64,000 bases of DNA from Rehmannia glutinosa. Taxonomy: Eukaryota; Streptophyta; Magnoliopsida; Lamiales; Orobanchaceae. The stretch is from assembly GCA_016081115.2 (NCBI GenBank), contig JABTTQ020002552.1, forward strand, positions 62,001-126,000, written 5' to 3'. This document shows positions 1 to 9,735 of the stretch, one piece after another. Below the pieces are notes generated by a model, which was given only the letters and a program-made list of their open reading frames with translations, did no database searches and was not told the origin of the DNA. Position 1 is the stretch's first letter; each line of letters opens with the position of its first letter. Made by a program: the position numbers and the translations under genes.

Positions 1-407
1 TACTCAAATATTTCATTAATCCATCAAATACTAATCATTATTTCATGAATTTTAAATATAGATTACAATTGAATGTAGTACAAGGTGTTTTCATTTATGT
101 TTGAGTAGGCAGTGACTAAACATATGAATATTTAATTAATCAGGAACAAGATGCGAGTGAGAATATTACATGAAGCTAAGGGCTCATATGGACATTGACC
201 ACATTCAATATATAATTTTCATTTCCCTAATTTCCTTGAGAGTAAGTGTTGTTTTTCACGTGAGTAAAAAAAATGTTTTATTGAATGTAAAATTTTAGAA
301 ATAAATAAAGGTTTAGAAATGAATTAATATTTGGTTGAGTATTTCTTTTAACTTTTTTGACACAAAAACATGTCATATAAATAAAAACATATTTTTATGC
401 GATCCTC
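1..407. other. AT-rich intergenic sequence
   Basis: No open frame, RNA gene or clear repeat boundary was recognised in this AT-rich stretch. It precedes the first SWEET-like exon and could hold its decayed upstream exons, but I could not read any. Confidence 0.4.
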
Positions 408-1160
408 GATAATGTGGACTTAGCTATATTTATCACAAACGTAATTGGATGCGATGGAATCAATGTACATTTCGGTGTATATTTATTATGCAATAAAAGT
501 CCGGGTAAGTAATAATTTATATATTTTGCAGACAATTATTACAAGTTCAATTAATTTTAAAGTACTATAACTTATATTAATTTTCATTTAAGAGATTAAA
601 TGCGGCAAAGTGGTTGGGCTTTGGTCTGATCGCTCTCATCATTTAGGATTTTTGACATTCTTTTTTATCCCACGGATATTTTAGAGTTTCATTAGCAGGA
701 TGGATGGAAACTTTGTCATCTTTTCTTGTTTTTATTTCACCTTTGACCAATGTAGTAAGTGCAAGTTTACTTTTAAAAAAAAAACACATTGCTTTAATTT
801 TATTTATTATTTACTATGATCTTTTTTTGTCATAGTTAAATGTTGTTCGAACTCGCGATGCTCGAGCAATTTCCTTTTCGTTATCACTTGCTTTATCAAT
901 TAGTGGAGCACATGGATTTGCTTATGGATCGTACAAAAATATTTTAAGGTTCTTTGTAAGTAAATTTAGATATCAATTAGAGATTAAATTTTATTTCATT
1001 ACTGAGTATCGATAAATTTGGATAACACTTAGAAATTAAATTTTAAATAAATAACAATGTGTTATTTTTATATATCAATTTGCATGTGCGATTCCAAATG
1101 CTTTTGGATTTTTCATAGGTTTAGTGCAAATGATATTATATATAGAATATTATCTCTTGT
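408..1160 (+). pseudogene. SWEET (MtN3/saliva) sugar transporter, decayed exons
   Basis: SWEET proteins are seven-helix membrane uniporters for sucrose and hexoses. Several exons can be read in order. About 408-504 gives FITNVIGC followed by a GTAAGT donor. About 692-754 gives LAGWMETLSSFLVF and SPLTNVV before another GTAAGT. 836-955 is exactly 120 bp between a TAG acceptor and a GTAAGT donor and reads LNVVRTRDARAISFSLSLAL, matching the conserved SWEET stretch at the start of the second MtN3 repeat. About 1080-1140 gives AIPNAFGFFIGLVQMILY, the conserved PN-G helix. Intervening sequence is AT-rich and intron-like. I could not find a start codon, and the last exon lacks an obvious AG acceptor, so I call it a pseudogene, though a diverged partial gene is possible. 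Family assignment rests on motif order and exon size. Confidence 0.68.
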
Positions 1161-1210
1161 ATGAATGCGACATGATGTTCTTTCTCCATTTTTGATGGTT
1201 TTTAGTAGAT

Positions 1211-1546
1211 TAGTAATATGCACGTGCATTGCACGTGATTTATATAATTTTACAAAATTTATTTACTAATTTTATTGAAAGATTAATGTAAATTTAAGAT
1301 GTATTATAAATATAATAAAAATCAAACAAATAACTAATTAGAACACAAATTTTGAGTTACTTCAGTATATTTTATTGTATAGATAATCAAAATTATCTAT
1401 ACAATAAAATATACTGAAGTAACTCGAAATTTTTGTTCTAATTAGTTGTTTGGTTTTTATTATATTTATAATACATCTTAAATTTACATTAATCTTTCAA
1501 TAAAATTAGTAAAATAAATCACGTGCAACGCACGTGCGTATTATTA
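1211..1546. mobile_element. MITE forming a long hairpin
   Basis: The two halves are inverted copies of each other. The centre lies near 1388-1391 in a short CAAA loop flanked by inverted copies of TTGTATAGATAAT. The arms run about 150 bp to ends rich in CACGTG: TAGTAATATGCACGTGC at the left and its diverged complement at 1530-1546. The left arm has roughly 20 extra bases near 1240-1260. TA at both edges would suit a Stowaway-like TA target duplication, but that is weak. A transcript would fold into a long near-perfect hairpin. No coding capacity. Confidence 0.8.
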
Positions 1547-1652
1547 GTGTTATTTAAAAAGCATGTATGGACATGTTTGTGGTCGACGAGTTATTTATAT
1601 GTGTTTGGCTGAGGATTCTTGTCTTTGGTTTAAAAAGCACCTCTTCGTTATT

Positions 1653-1770
1653 TATGTTCAAACTTTCCAGCCAAATAATTTATATATATCCTCAGTCAAA
1701 TAATTTATATCGTTTAATTATTTATGTTCAAACTTTCCAGCTAAAAATCTTGCGGGCTTAATTCTTGTGT
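1653..1770. repeat. Short duplicated segment, also present near 47.46 kb
   Basis: The motif TTATTTATGTTCAAACTTTC occurs near 1653 and again near 1718 (about 65 bp apart), and a third time near 47465, where it is followed, as at 1740, by a shared tract ending in GCGGGCTTAATTCTTGTG. The two loci, 46 kb apart, thus share about 60 bp, and the first locus has an internal tandem duplication. No coding potential is apparent. Confidence 0.6.
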
Positions 1771-2059
1771 AATTGTTTATATTATCCAACTCATCGTCAA
1801 CGGCAACAGATGAAGACCTGCATTAATCCATCTTGAAGAAAGAATTAAGGCAAAAGAGAGAGAATTCAAAGAAACAAACAGAAAAGGAGACCCTCCTCTA
1901 TGTTTTATATTTTATTCTGGTGTGACAATTTCTGGTGAGTTTGTGATATTGTAAGCTGAATTTTTGAAGAGAAAATGGTATTAGTGTTGTAGGTACGTTG
2001 GCTGAAATAGAACTATTAATTAATCCTCGTTACATTGTGCCTCTGTTTCCATTGTACAG

Positions 2060-2268
2060 TGGGAATTTCAAGTAGGAATCTTTGCTGCTGATCAAGTTTC
2101 GGTGGCTCGTTACATTCTTGAGGTACTCGATCACATTTTATCAAAATATTCATCTCACATTTTGAGCACATTTAATTTATTTACGTTTTCCTCTTACTAA
2201 TTTGAGAGGATCGTCCTTGAGATCGTAGGTGTTGTCGTCTCTTTTGATCCGTCCGAAGCCCATCCCAG
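2060..2268 (+). pseudogene. Glutamine synthetase, two exon relics
   Basis: Glutamine synthetase joins ammonia to glutamate using ATP. Two adjacent exons are visible. 2060-2122, between a CAG acceptor and a GTACTC donor, reads WEFQVGIFAADQVSVARYIL, which matches the core enzyme segment around the conserved WEFQVGP. 2207-2268 follows a GAG acceptor and reads RIVLEIVGVVVSFDP, then SEAHP, before a GT donor; this matches the next conserved block, which in the family continues into a KPIPGDWNG stretch that is changed here. Upstream and downstream exons were not found. The altered PIPGDW region and missing remainder mark a relic. The intron positions argue for a DNA duplication rather than a retrocopy. 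Confidence 0.75.
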
Positions 2269-2660
2269 GTTAGGCCTTTACATATAATCTATACTTTTGT
2301 TGCAAAAATATATGGGGTAAGTTCGATGGCCTTCATTATTAAAAGAGTTCAAATATACACTGACGTTCCCATTATACCCTTTATAACAAATAAGGAAACA
2401 TGATTAAATTCGTTTGGATATCACGAGAATATGAACACTTTAGTTTCTATTACCTGTTTCATTCGTGACATTGTTACACCTACTTAGATCCAGTCTCCAT
2501 TCGGAGGTTTTAAATAGATAATGTCAGGTTTCCAGCCGATAAACTTAACAGATCATAGAATTAAAAGATGTTTGATTCTATGTTATCAATTCCAAACTAA
2601 GGTTTACAGGTGAAAATGGAAATAGTCCATTACGACCATATCAGGCCCAACATACTTCCG
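2269..2660. other. Intergenic, no feature recognised
   Basis: AT-rich sequence between the glutamine synthetase relic and the left end of the viral insertion. No frame, hairpin or repeat was recognised. Confidence 0.4.
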
Positions 2661-2695
2661 TAAAATTAATAAATCCCTTAAAATTCACATCTTCT

Positions 2696-2925
2696 TTGAA
2701 AAAGACCAGGGTGAGGAGGCTCGTAACACCACCACGGTCGGAAAATTATCGCCCCGGATCGTTTGACAAAGCGGTTTCCACCTGTTCAACCTCACCCTCA
2801 GGAAAGATGATCTGCAAGTTATCCAACTTCTTCAGCAACTGCTCAGCACAACCTTGGTTCGTTTCTTACTCCAGGTGTATAAGTAATTCTTCAAAGGGAT
2901 AGATCAATAGTACTTTATGAACACA
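2696..2925 (-). pseudogene. Viral-end coding relic, function unknown
   Basis: Beyond the poly(A) signals the minus strand reads a short open stretch that includes AEQLLKKLDNLQIIFPEGE before stops near 2760. It is coil-like and acidic. It could be viral leader-region sequence, part of a second partial genome, or host DNA. I do not recognise it. Confidence 0.25.
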
Positions 2926-2929
2926 TGTT

Positions 2930-3230
2930 GAACAAAAGCCTTTATTTTATTAAGAACTTAAAGAAAAATTTATTACATCAGTAATCTCCTTTTGGGAGGA
3001 GAAAACCTGTTTAGCCTCTCATAAAGGCTATCACACTCTTGTACATAAAATTAAAAAACTAAAAATTTAAAAGATGAAAACACTCTGGAAATTCTAAACA
3101 CTCTACTAATATTACAAAGAGAATTTTTATTGTAGAAGACTAAGAGAGATGTTCGATGCTTTTAGCCTTCTGCAGATCTTGACATTTATAGAGGTAGAAT
3201 ACCTCTATGTTATGTATTATAGCCCTTAAG
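2930..3230 (-). promoter_or_regulatory. Viral pregenomic promoter, leader start and poly(A) signals
   Basis: On the minus strand a TATA box (CTATAAATG) lies at about 3183-3192, downstream of the last viral ORF. About 210-240 bp further on are two AATAAA signals (complements at 2970-2975 and 2941-2946). A TATA box followed after roughly 200 bp by poly(A) signals is the arrangement caulimovirids use for a terminally redundant pregenomic RNA. Activity cannot be judged. Confidence 0.55.
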
Positions 3231-3299
3231 TGGATGTCTCTTTCATCCTTGAATTATTGCTCCACTTGCAGCAATTAGTTGGCATCCAACTCATCTTCA

Positions 3300-4640
3300 C
3301 ATGGGTTGGGCCTCTTCTTGTCTGGTATTCGAAGTTTTTTATGCAAACTTTCAAATCCTGCTGACTCATCCTTCGTCTTTTAGTAATTTGGACGGCATCT
3401 TTCATGGACCACTTTTTGTCTTTTTGTTGAGTGGGTTGTCACCTGTCTGGAGTCACATGTCTCCACTAATTTTGTTGGGGAATCTACTTTTTTGGTGGTC
3501 CCCGAAACTTTGGATATTTCTGTGACTTTTCTTCTCCATCGCCGGGTCTTCTCCGATCGACTTTTGGTAGGAATCTTTTGCAAATTCGTTCTTACAGATT
3601 TGTGACATTCGGAGACAGACCCGAAGTTCCCAATGGCCGATGTGAGCCATATTATAATATTTCCGGCGAGTTTCTTTACTCCTCGGCAGCTTATTTTCCC
3701 ACAGAAGATTTCTTTTCTTTTCAAACAGATCTTCTGCGAATCTTGTAGTTTTCCTGTCATAGTATTCTTGAGGGAATGATCATTCACTTGAATTTTGGTA
3801 AAACTTGAGCGGAAACTTGACTTTGTCCATCTCGGTGAGACAGGACCCACAATCCCATGCCCTTCTTGTTGTAATCTGATCTTCGGTAAAGGTCATGGCC
3901 AATTATACTTCTTCTGAATTTGCCTCCTTGATATTTTTGAAGGCTCTTTCATCTGGTCGTCAAAGCCTAATGTAATGGAAGGCTTCATGTCAACCCTTTC
4001 CGACGGGCTTTGTTGCTACACTTATGAAATACAGCTCCAATGTATCCCCTCGTTTCAAGTTTGTCATTATTGGACTAAAGACTGTAAATGGCTCGCTTCT
4101 GAATCCACTTTGGTAATTTTGTGATCTCCAGGAAAGCTGGTGAAGTAGTATAGACTAAGGCCAAAGCCCCAAACTCGTACCACCTCTTTACTTCTTAAGG
4201 GTTGGAATTTGGTAACATCCAAACCCTTGGGTATTTTCCAAAAATATCGATCTTTGTTTTTTTTGGAGATATCCCTTGCTTAGTGATCAGTTTCTCCCAA
4301 TTCGCTTGGTATTCCTGCCAAGAGGAAGAAGAAACTTTAAACTCGTTAGTATCAACCTTAGAATTGCCCATCATAGGCCTAAAATTGATCTCTTCGTCCT
4401 TTACCCCGGACGTGCTAGGTTGATGTGATAACTCGGGTTTTGACTCCAGAGTATCAGTTTTTCCTTGGGCCAACATTTCTGCCAGCTTAGGACTTGTGCT
4501 AGAGGTACTTGAATCCTCTGCTACAGGTTGGGGAGCCCTGCGCTCTAAACGCTCTGTTTGCTTATTAGCGGCCCAGAAGAGTGGCCCTTGAAATGCCGTT
4601 CTCAATTGATAGTGAGACCGGACACATGCTCATATACGAT
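3300..4640 (-). pseudogene. Viral ORF downstream of RNase H, possible transactivator (TAV)
   Basis: The minus strand holds an open section at 4195-4605 (136 codons), rich in Ser, Pro and Glu at first, then with W-Q-E-Y and an ending near WMLPNSNP. It continues in neighbouring frames to about 4080 with RWYEFGALALVYTTSPAF and LEITKLPKWIQKRAIYSL, then decays through about 3300. Position straight after the polymerase, and size of about 1.3 kb, fit the transactivator/inclusion-body gene of cavemo- and solendoviruses. That identification is by position; no diagnostic motif was seen. Stops and at least one shift break it. Confidence 0.45.
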
Positions 4641-4773
4641 CGGTTACTTTGTCCCAATCATTCCTTTGTAATTTCCCGGCCAAATCAGCATTGATGACCA
4701 GGGTATCAAATTCTCGGAGTAGCATTTCAAGCTGGTCTCCAAGATGCTTGAGGCTGTGAGGATGGAATCAGCT

Positions 4774-5387
4774 TCAATTCCCTCCATCTCTTGTTAGAAA
4801 ATCTGCAAGAACATTTTCATGAGATTTTATAATGACAATATCATAATCATAATATTGACATTCAACTTGCCATCTAAGTATTCTAACTTTTTCTGGTTTT
4901 GATTCAATTTTGTTTTTCAGAAAAGCTTTAACACTTGAATTATCTGTTTTTAAGATAAACATTTTAGCCAGTAAAAATAAAGGTCATTTTTTGAAATCCT
5001 TTCTGACTGCAAAGAATTATTTCTCGTTCTTATGCCACTGAGTTGCTTCACTGTCTGTAAATAGACCGCTGCGATATCTACATGGCACTTCTCCGTTTGG
5101 TGTGGCTTTTGTAAGCACAGCTGCCCACCAATGATCACTGGCATCTGTGTAGAGAACCCGTTCATCTTCATCCTGTGGAATTGCAAGTTTTGGAAGCTTT
5201 TTGCAAACTTCTTTAAGATGCTTACTTCTTGATGTTCATCCTCCCATTTGAAAACTGCATCCTTTTTAAGTAATGTGCTAAACACCTTCCTGTAATGTGC
5301 TAGATTGTTTATGAACATCCCAGCAAAATTAACAACTCCAAGAAAATTCTGAAGCTGCTTCTTGTCTTTCAGCGTATCTGGAAATCC
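4774..5387 (-). pseudogene. Pararetrovirus RNase H and connection region
   Basis: RNase H removes the RNA template during reverse transcription. On the minus strand LYTDASDHWWAAVL (about 5115-5160) carries the first catalytic aspartate in its usual TDAS setting. Further on come an EATQWHKNEK stretch with a glutamate in place for the second acid, then MFILKTDNSSVKAF and ADFLTRDGG at the C-terminal end (4774-4962). The frame changes near 5180-5230 and stops lie near 5010 and 4980. The upstream connection segment begins FINNLAHYRKVFS. Clearly fused in origin to the reverse transcriptase at 5388-5930. Confidence 0.8.
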
Positions 5388-5930
5388 CTATATCTTTTCT
5401 ACAATATGGCTTTGTAGGATGATCCCAGATTCATCGATTTCAATTCCGAGGAATTCAATCTGTCTTGTTGCAATTACTGCCTTCTTCTCTGAAAGTACTA
5501 ATCCTTCCTTGTGACAAACATCTGAAACTATTTCCAAATGTTTAAGATGCTCCTTCATGTTCTTTGATGCGATTAAAATATCATCGATGTACACGAACAT
5601 GAAACTGAAATAATCTTTGAAGAGATTATCCATCTTCATTTAATATATTTGGGGTACGTTAGCCAATCCCATAGGCATCCCGTTCCAAATATAATGTCCT
5701 TGTGGTGTAGAGAAAGCTGTGAATTTCTTGCTTTCTTCGTCCATCTTAATCTGGTAAAATCCAGATTTGCAATCAAACTTTGAGAATATCTTGGCACCTT
5801 TGATGCAGTTAAGCAGATGTTCTCTGCTTGGGATATAGTATCCGTCGAACTCCAAAATGTTATTAATCTCTTTGTAATTAATAACAAGTCTTGGCTTTCC
5901 TCTTTTGATTTCTCCATGGTTTCTAACTAA
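5388..5930 (-). pseudogene. Pararetrovirus reverse transcriptase core
   Basis: Reverse transcriptase copies pregenomic RNA to DNA. On the minus strand the palm is plain: FSKFDCKSGFYQIKMDEESK (about 5735-5795), then TAFSTPQGHYIWNGMPMGLA, then the catalytic FVYIDDILIASKN (about 5565-5605). The KFDCKSGF and YIDD blocks are the caulimovirid forms rather than Copia forms. One in-frame TAA at 5640-5642 separates the first palm blocks from the YIDD block without changing frame. A frame change lies near 5860-5900. The same order and strand as the protease above it support a single polyprotein in origin. Confidence 0.88.
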
Positions 5931-6002
5931 GAATCATGGACTACTGTATGGAGAAACTCCCGGTGAAATTAACTTAAGGTCAAGATGTTCCTTAAGTATC
6001 TT

Positions 6003-6300
6003 CTACATATCCTCACGATCTTCCTGGTTCATAAGGATTGGTTTGAATCTCACGAACTCGTACTCCTTTCCTGGCTTAACCTTTAAGGATGCTTTGAGCT
6101 CGTTATTGTCCCACCATGCCAAAGGATCTTCATTATAATTCCTTTGGATCTTCTTCTTTATATCCTCGAGTGATATTTGTTCCTCAAGGGTCACATCACT
6201 CTGTGGATTCTCCATTAGGCTCATCCATAATTCTGCAATGGCTTCTATAGTAACTCGTTGTTCTCCTTGTACTCTGAATGAATACAAGTTATTATCCCAT
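6003..6300 (-). pseudogene. Polymerase linker between protease and reverse transcriptase
   Basis: A 94-codon minus-strand frame reads MYSFRVQGEQRVTIEAIAEL at its start and ends KPILMNQEDREDM. It lies between protease and reverse transcriptase in the right order, and its end leads into the first reverse transcriptase block. It has no catalytic motif and is taken as the linker of the viral pol protein. Confidence 0.6.
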
Positions 6301-6362
6301 ATCTTCTTATCCTTTCGGCTTCCGAATTGTCTATAGGATAATAACGCTTCACCAAATTTTCT

Positions 6363-7214
6363 TCAATCCACCATTTTTGGATTTTGGAGTTTGGCATCAT
6401 TACCACACTTGCTGCGAAAATTAATAGGCATTATTCTGTGAAATACTTCTCGTAGTCTCTGGACAATAATCTTATTATCACATAATGTTGTGAAAATAAG
6501 TCTTCTTGTCTCATTTTTCTGTGTACATCTCTTGAATATTTGTAGGAAATTATTTCCTAATAACACATCTGCACCTGTATCATGGAAATAGATTGGTGGC
6601 GTCTTCACTTTGTACCATGGGGTACCGTCTGCGCCTCCGATCATAATTTCTGCTTATTTAATTCCTCTGTTAAGAATAAGAATTCTTTTAGAGAAATCTC
6701 TTCCTGCAATAACTGGTAAATCTTCTCCAATTTCTTTAGGAAAAACATTCGCTTTAAAGTACATATTTCGACTTTGAATCAATATAGGCGGCAAAATACT
6801 CGGCCTTGTATTCAGCATATAACATTCCCATAGAAATGTATGTGGAGAATGGACTAGTGGTCATTTGATTCTGTATCTTTTATCAGCCACTGTGAACTCC
6901 ATTCCATCTTGTAATCTTTCCCAAGGTTTATGATCCTCGAGAAATTCAATTCCCAGAATTAATTGCTCCGGGAGTTTTCCTGCAACCCATGTGATAATTA
7001 GCTCAATTTCACCTATCTTCAGGTTTCCTTTATACCTTCCAACTATAGGTTGTTGGAGATAATATAAAACATCACAAGGAAAATATTATCCTTTTGAGTG
7101 ATGTCAAATATTACTTCAACTTCTCGCCATCCTTCTGGACATTTCAGCTCTCCTGCTGTTTTGAAAACATCTGGAATGCGTTGAACTGTACTTGGTCTCT
7201 TCTCTTCCCACGGC
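6363..7214 (-). pseudogene. Pararetrovirus aspartic protease and upstream segment
   Basis: The protease cuts the viral polyprotein. The minus strand reads IYFHDTGADVLLGNNFLQIF (about 6530-6590): DTGAD is the active-site loop of a retroviral-type aspartic protease, with the LGNNFL stretch typical of caulimovirids. Upstream, 6650-7060 reads LILGIEFLEDHKPW and VNEFP-like pieces in broken frames, and 7075-7214 reads RIPDVFKTAGELKCPEGWRE, which should be the end of the movement protein ORF or start of pol. Stops lie near 6657 and 6890. The block ends at the Copia target site TACTG. Confidence 0.72.
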
Positions 7215-7219
7215 TACTG
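7215..7219. repeat. Target-site duplication of Copia 1, left copy (TACTG)
   Basis: TACTG abuts the left LTR and recurs at 15766-15770 after the right LTR. A 5-bp duplication is normal for LTR retrotransposon integration. Confidence 0.92.
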
Positions 7220-7479
7220 TGTTAGTCCAAGTGGCTACGATAATCTAGAGGGGGGGTGAATAGATTATCTCGGTTTTCGATTTTGCCCTCTTTTTCGAAT
7301 AATCAACCAAAGACGAGAATGTAAATGCGGAAATAAAACAACACTCGTCGATTTAAAGAGGTTCAACCCACCTAGGGCCTAATCCTCTACCACCCCAGTA
7401 TCTCCGGGATGGATTTCAAAAAGAAAGAAAAGATTTTATTAATTTACCAAAAATTAATACAACACCTTGAGGATTACCA

Positions 7480-7612
7480 CAATCCTCCTTCACCACTTTG
7501 AGGATTACCACAACCCTCTTACACCACCTTGAGGATTACCACAACCCTCTTACAACACCTTGAGGATTACCACAATCCTCTTACAACACCTTTGAAGATT
7601 ACCACAACCTTC
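7480..7612. repeat. Tandem repeat in the Copia 1 LTR
   Basis: Five to six units built on TTGAGGATTACCACAA with CCTC spacers, about 28 bp apart. The same array recurs in the other LTR at about 14713-14845, so it was part of the LTR before insertion. Confidence 0.8.
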
Positions 7613-8054
7613 AAACACCTATCACCTAGATCACCCAAGTGTATTCTTACCACAAGAATACTCACAAGGATGTCTTGTGTTGAATGATGACCAAAATCAA
7701 GATTACAACTCAATAATGATTGATACAATATGAGTACAAGTGTAATCAAGAATTGAAAGCCTAGACCTCAAATTTGTGCAAGTGAAAGTGCTTAGGCTAA
7801 TACAACAAGATATATGAAAGTGTTTGCTTTGTATGCTCTTTGCTTGTATATTGTGTTGTATCTTGTTGTTTGAATGAAGCCTCTATTTATAGGAGAGGTC
7901 TTGGCTTTGATTTCGGACATTGGCTCCTCCTTGGGGAGTGATTTTTGCAAAAGAAACCATTTAAAATCATCAATATAGCTGTTAGAAATCAATCCCACAA
8001 AATAGGGAAAAGTCATGCAAAACATAGCGGATAGTTTCTTTGTCAAACATGGGG

Positions 8055-8350
8055 TTCGACCGGTCGCGCGAGAGATAAGATTGAAATTGAATTCTGCGAA
8101 TTTTTACAGGGGGGGACCGGTCGAAGGGAAGTGCGACCGGTCGCCCTCACCTGTGACCGGTTGCCGAGCGTTTTCACGAAAAGAGAAGTCTGGAACAAAA
8201 ATCCAACTTGCAGTGCAGGTAGCCCACCGGTCGGCCGGTCGACCACACCGTCGCCCACCTGGTCGGCCGTCGCCCTGCCGCCCTTTTTCTTACGTCCCAT
8301 TTTTGTTTCAAAACTCAACTCAGTGCGGGTTGCCCTATAGGGCGACAGGT
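8055..8350. repeat. GACCGGTCG-rich cluster in the Copia 1 LTR
   Basis: A GC-rich island in AT-rich sequence with at least six copies of GACCGGTCG or one-base variants, many extended by CCC. The matching cluster in the other LTR is 15290-15585, and a third, shorter cluster lies inside the element at 9565-9630. The two LTR copies differ more here than elsewhere. It may be a CpG-dense regulatory block. Confidence 0.75.
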
Positions 8351-8534
8351 CGAACTGAAACAAAAGTGTTGTCCAATTTTAAATCGAATATTAACTACAA
8401 GAAATACTCCAAAAAATAGTAAAAACATTTTAGAACGATCGGAAGTATTGGGACAACATTTAGGGACATTGTTTTGGTATGAAAACTCATTTGAACAAAA
8501 TCATCAAAATCATGATAAAAACATTTATCTAACA

Positions 8535-8549
8535 AACTCCCCCTTTTTG
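8535..8549 (-). other. Copia 1 polypurine tract
   Basis: On the minus strand TCAAAAAGGGGGAGTT ends at the 3' LTR boundary. A purine run in this place primes plus-strand DNA synthesis. Confidence 0.85.
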
Positions 8550-9735
8550 ATGATTACAAACCAAAACAATTTTCAAGAGGACGATTTCGAAAAACAAAAT
8601 AATTTTCCGGTTTAAGAGTAAACTATCCGTTTAAAAACATTTTACAAAAGCTCCCCCTATCAATAAGCACATTAAGAAGAAATATTGCATAAGCTAGAAG
8701 CACAAGCTTTAACAAAATAAACAATAACTACATGAGCTTAGAAGCTCCCCCTGTCACAAATACTTAATGTCCATGCAAACAAGTCCATAAAACAACCATT
8801 GGACTAAGTTTACTTCACAACTTATGGCCTAAACAAGCCATAGCTTATAGCTTCTATTTCGAGCTTTTATTAGCTTCTTTGAGCTAACGAGCCATTTTCT
8901 GTTTCTCCCCTTTGGAATCATCAAAAAGAATGTGAGGACAATAAAAACATCATACAAATATATCAAAGTGCGCCAAAGAGACGATTTATCAACCATTGAG
9001 CAATTTTAGGCTTAAAAACCAAGGAAAATGGGAGAAATGTATCATGAAGAGTTCATACGCTCGTTTTATTTCCCAAAACATGATTTCAAAGAGTATAGAA
9101 GACTTTTGGAGGCGAGAGAATCATGTAGAAGTTGAAATTTTCATTGAAACATTGCATCGAACACATTGTGGGCGTGAAAAATAAAAAGAGTTGTATAAAG
9201 CCCTTGTAAATGAATCAAGCCAAAAATTTTTATCACCAAATCATACCAATCATCATACAATACTGACATAACAACTAAGCTCATCATGATCATAAAATAA
9301 TTTCATCAAGTAATATACAAGAAAGGCCATAAACTCGAGGTTCAACCCGATTGAGCAAAGTAAGGAAGATTCTTACCATTTGATCGGAAAAGATGAGCAA
9401 TGATGATGATAAACATGCTATATAAGGTCCAAGAGATAAATGGAATGCATAAAAATCAATTTTGAGTGACAATAGTGTGCATTTGGCAAAGGGACGAAAA
9501 ATGGCCAAAATGAGAGAACATGTCTAATTCAAGACAGAAAGATTTTAAACGAAAAAATGGCTTAGGGCGACGGTCGTGGTTGAGGGCGGCCGGTCGGCGT
9601 TGAGGGCGACAGGTTGCCCTCAACCTCTTCGAGCCCATTTGTTTGACAAAATTTTCAAAATCCGAATTTTCAACCAAAAATCCGATTTTTTCGCCCCTAA
9701 GTTTTAAAAACATGCAAAATGCAAACGTAGACCTC
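8550..9735. other. Copia 1 non-coding region between pol and 3' LTR
   Basis: About 1.2 kb with no convincing frame. It holds further polypurine-like tracts (AGCTCCCCCT on the plus strand near 8650 and 8742, CTCCCCTTTGG near 8906) and a GC-rich patch with GCGACCGGTCG-like motifs at 9565-9630. SIRE-type elements often have an envelope-like ORF here; I could not find one. Confidence 0.6.

Larger units (their letters stand above)
2660..7214 (-). mobile_element. Endogenous pararetrovirus, 3' part (protease to promoter/poly(A))
   Basis: Minus-strand remains of a Caulimoviridae-like DNA virus integrated in the plant genome. Read on the minus strand it carries protease, reverse transcriptase, RNase H, a further ORF and a promoter/poly(A) region. 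It continues directly into 15771-18870 once the Copia insertion and one copy of the TACTG target are removed; the two parts total about 7.65 kb, near a full caulimovirid genome. Order over both parts (coat, movement, polymerase, downstream ORF) resembles the Cavemovirus/Solendovirus branch. Every coding section is broken by stops or shifts, so this copy cannot produce virus. The left boundary near 2660 is approximate. Confidence 0.85.
7220..8534 (-). repeat. Copia 1 3' LTR
   Basis: Near-identical to 14454-15765, with scattered single changes and small indels. It contains a TATA box on the minus strand (complement of CTATTTATAGG, about 7882-7893) that would drive the element RNA, a run of diverged units with GAGGATTACCACAA at about 7480-7610, and a cluster of GACCGGTCG palindromes at about 8055-8350. 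Confidence 0.92.

Noticed and set aside
3380..3850. 156-codon minus frame as an intact viral gene
   Set aside because: Frames change several times over 3300-4200 and no protein family is visible; kept only as part of the decayed downstream ORF.
7480..7612. CRISPR-like array (regular GAGGATTACCACAA units)
   Set aside because: Units are imperfect, spacers are near-identical, and the array is inside a plant LTR present twice.
8015..8419. 134-codon frame in the Copia 1 LTR, and the matching frame at 15451-15903
   Set aside because: They result from the GC-rich GACCGGTCG cluster, which lacks stop codons; the frames are not preserved between LTRs.
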